NCBI RefSeq assembly: GCF_007988965.1
Contig: NZ_BJVD01000002.1
Coordinates: 310,001-374,000 of the forward strand
DNA length: 64,000 nt
Reading direction: 5' to 3'
Source of the DNA: Rummeliibacillus stabekisii
GTDB taxonomy: Bacteria > Bacillota > Bacilli > Bacillales_A > Planococcaceae
In this document: piece by piece, positions 63,547 through 64,000 of the stretch
Numbering within the stretch: the stretch's first letter is position 1
Layout: each line of letters opens with the position of its first letter
Translations under genes and position numbers: made by a program
Notes under the pieces: generated by a model
The model's database searches: none
Told to the model about the DNA's origin: nothing
The model's input: the letters and a program-made list of their open reading frames with translations, nothing else

Positions 63547-64000
63547 ATGAAAGAAACAGTTATTGAGCGATTGATTCGCTATGCCAAAATTGATACACAA
63601 TCAAACGAAGAAAGCCCAACTACACCATCTACTGAAAAACAGTGGGATTTACTTCGTGTATTAGAAAGCGAATTAAAGGAAATCGGTATGGAAGAAGTAT
63701 CAGTGGATGAGTTTGGCTACTTGTTTGCTACATTACCTGCCAACACAGAAAAAGACATTCCCACAATCGGATTTTTAGCACATGTGGACACAGCGACAGA
63801 TTATACAGGTACGAATGTGAATCCGCAACGTCATGACAACTATGATGGCGGCGATATTCAATTAAATGAAAAGGTTGTCCTTTCACCAAAAAATTCACCT
63901 GAGCTATCAAACTATGTTGGCCAAACATTAATTACAACAGATGGCACTACATTACTTGGTGCTGATGACAAAGCTGGTATTGTCGAAATCATGACAGCTA
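63547..64000 (+). CDS. pepT: Peptidase T (tripeptidase), 3' end outside the window
   Basis: The first 151 codons. M20B di-zinc aminopeptidase cleaving N-terminal residues from tripeptides. It begins [19 protein letters not shown] and has [12 protein letters not shown] (metal His and Asp) and [14 protein letters not shown] (bridging Asp), the hallmarks of PepT. AAGGAGG lies at a good distance before the ATG. The window ends before the catalytic Glu pair. Confidence 0.92.
   Translation, partial: MKETVIERLIRYAKIDTQSNEESPTTPSTEKQWDLLRVLESELKEIGMEEVSVDEFGYLFATLPANTEKDIPTIGFLAHVDTATDYTGTNVNPQRHDNYDGGDIQLNEKVVLSPKNSPELSNYVGQTLITTDGTTLLGADDKAGIVEIMTA

Noticed and set aside
1-64000. CRISPR, tRNA, rRNA, insertion sequences, phage
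   Set aside because: I looked for regular repeats, cloverleaf structures and transposase or integrase motifs, and saw none.

Overview
The window looks like chromosomal DNA of a low-GC, Gram-positive Bacillales bacterium, probably of the Planococcaceae (Lysinibacillus/Kurthia/Rummeliibacillus-like). The reasons are AT-rich codon use, strong AGGAGG-type ribosome binding sites with many TTG and GTG starts, and typical Bacilli genes: HelD, Spx, Amj, UppP, a PdaC-type deacetylase, ABC-F proteins and a SAM-I riboswitch. The genus is inferred. I see no rRNA, tRNA, CRISPR array, insertion sequence or prophage.

Layout. 1-9.4 kb: small transporter/enzyme-type genes (glycolipid-binding-like protein, S66 peptidase, alpha/beta hydrolase, P-loop kinase-like protein, GNAT, lipoprotein), topoisomerase III and a flavin reductase. 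9.7-19.6 kb: a PseG/SpsG-like protein, an ABC-F ATPase, an O-methyltransferase, an Spx-family paralogue (CXXS) in an operon with a MarR regulator, an ECF sigma factor without a visible anti-sigma, a CNNM/CorC membrane protein, an M20 dipeptidase and a nitroreductase. 19.7-34.4 kb: an amidase-domain protein, DUF2804, GDPD, HelD, a heterodimeric ABC exporter with a tandem GNAT gene, a PAS-PAS-GGDEF*-EAL protein, a split ThrE-type exporter and a PdaC-like deacetylase.

34.6-48.8 kb: a two-gene lysine catabolic operon (lysine 6-dehydrogenase plus semialdehyde dehydrogenase), an AIM24-family protein, a tiny cytochrome-oxidase-IIa-like ORF, a VOC protein, nrdAB with NrdR-like boxes and a terminator in the leader, uppP, a metallophosphoesterase, amj (apparent AUU start), an AI-2E-family transporter and a NERD protein. 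48.9-64 kb: a two-component system with a 45-codon membrane ORF between regulator and kinase, a membrane-anchored protein, a small HTH protein, a phosphatase, a frameshifted secreted protein, hom, metY under a SAM-I riboswitch, nfsA, a large unknown membrane protein, a FAD/Rieske oxidoreductase whose ribosome binding site lies in a 13-bp inverted repeat, a frameshifted small membrane gene, and the start of pepT (cut by the window edge).

Most genes are single or in two- to three-gene operons separated by clear intrinsic terminators. No single new multi-gene defence or biosynthetic system stands out. The best leads are regulatory: the nrdA leader terminator, the AUU start of amj, the occluded ribosome binding site of the Rieske oxidoreductase, the CXXS Spx/MarR operon with its palindromic promoter, and the hidden small membrane gene in the two-component operon.
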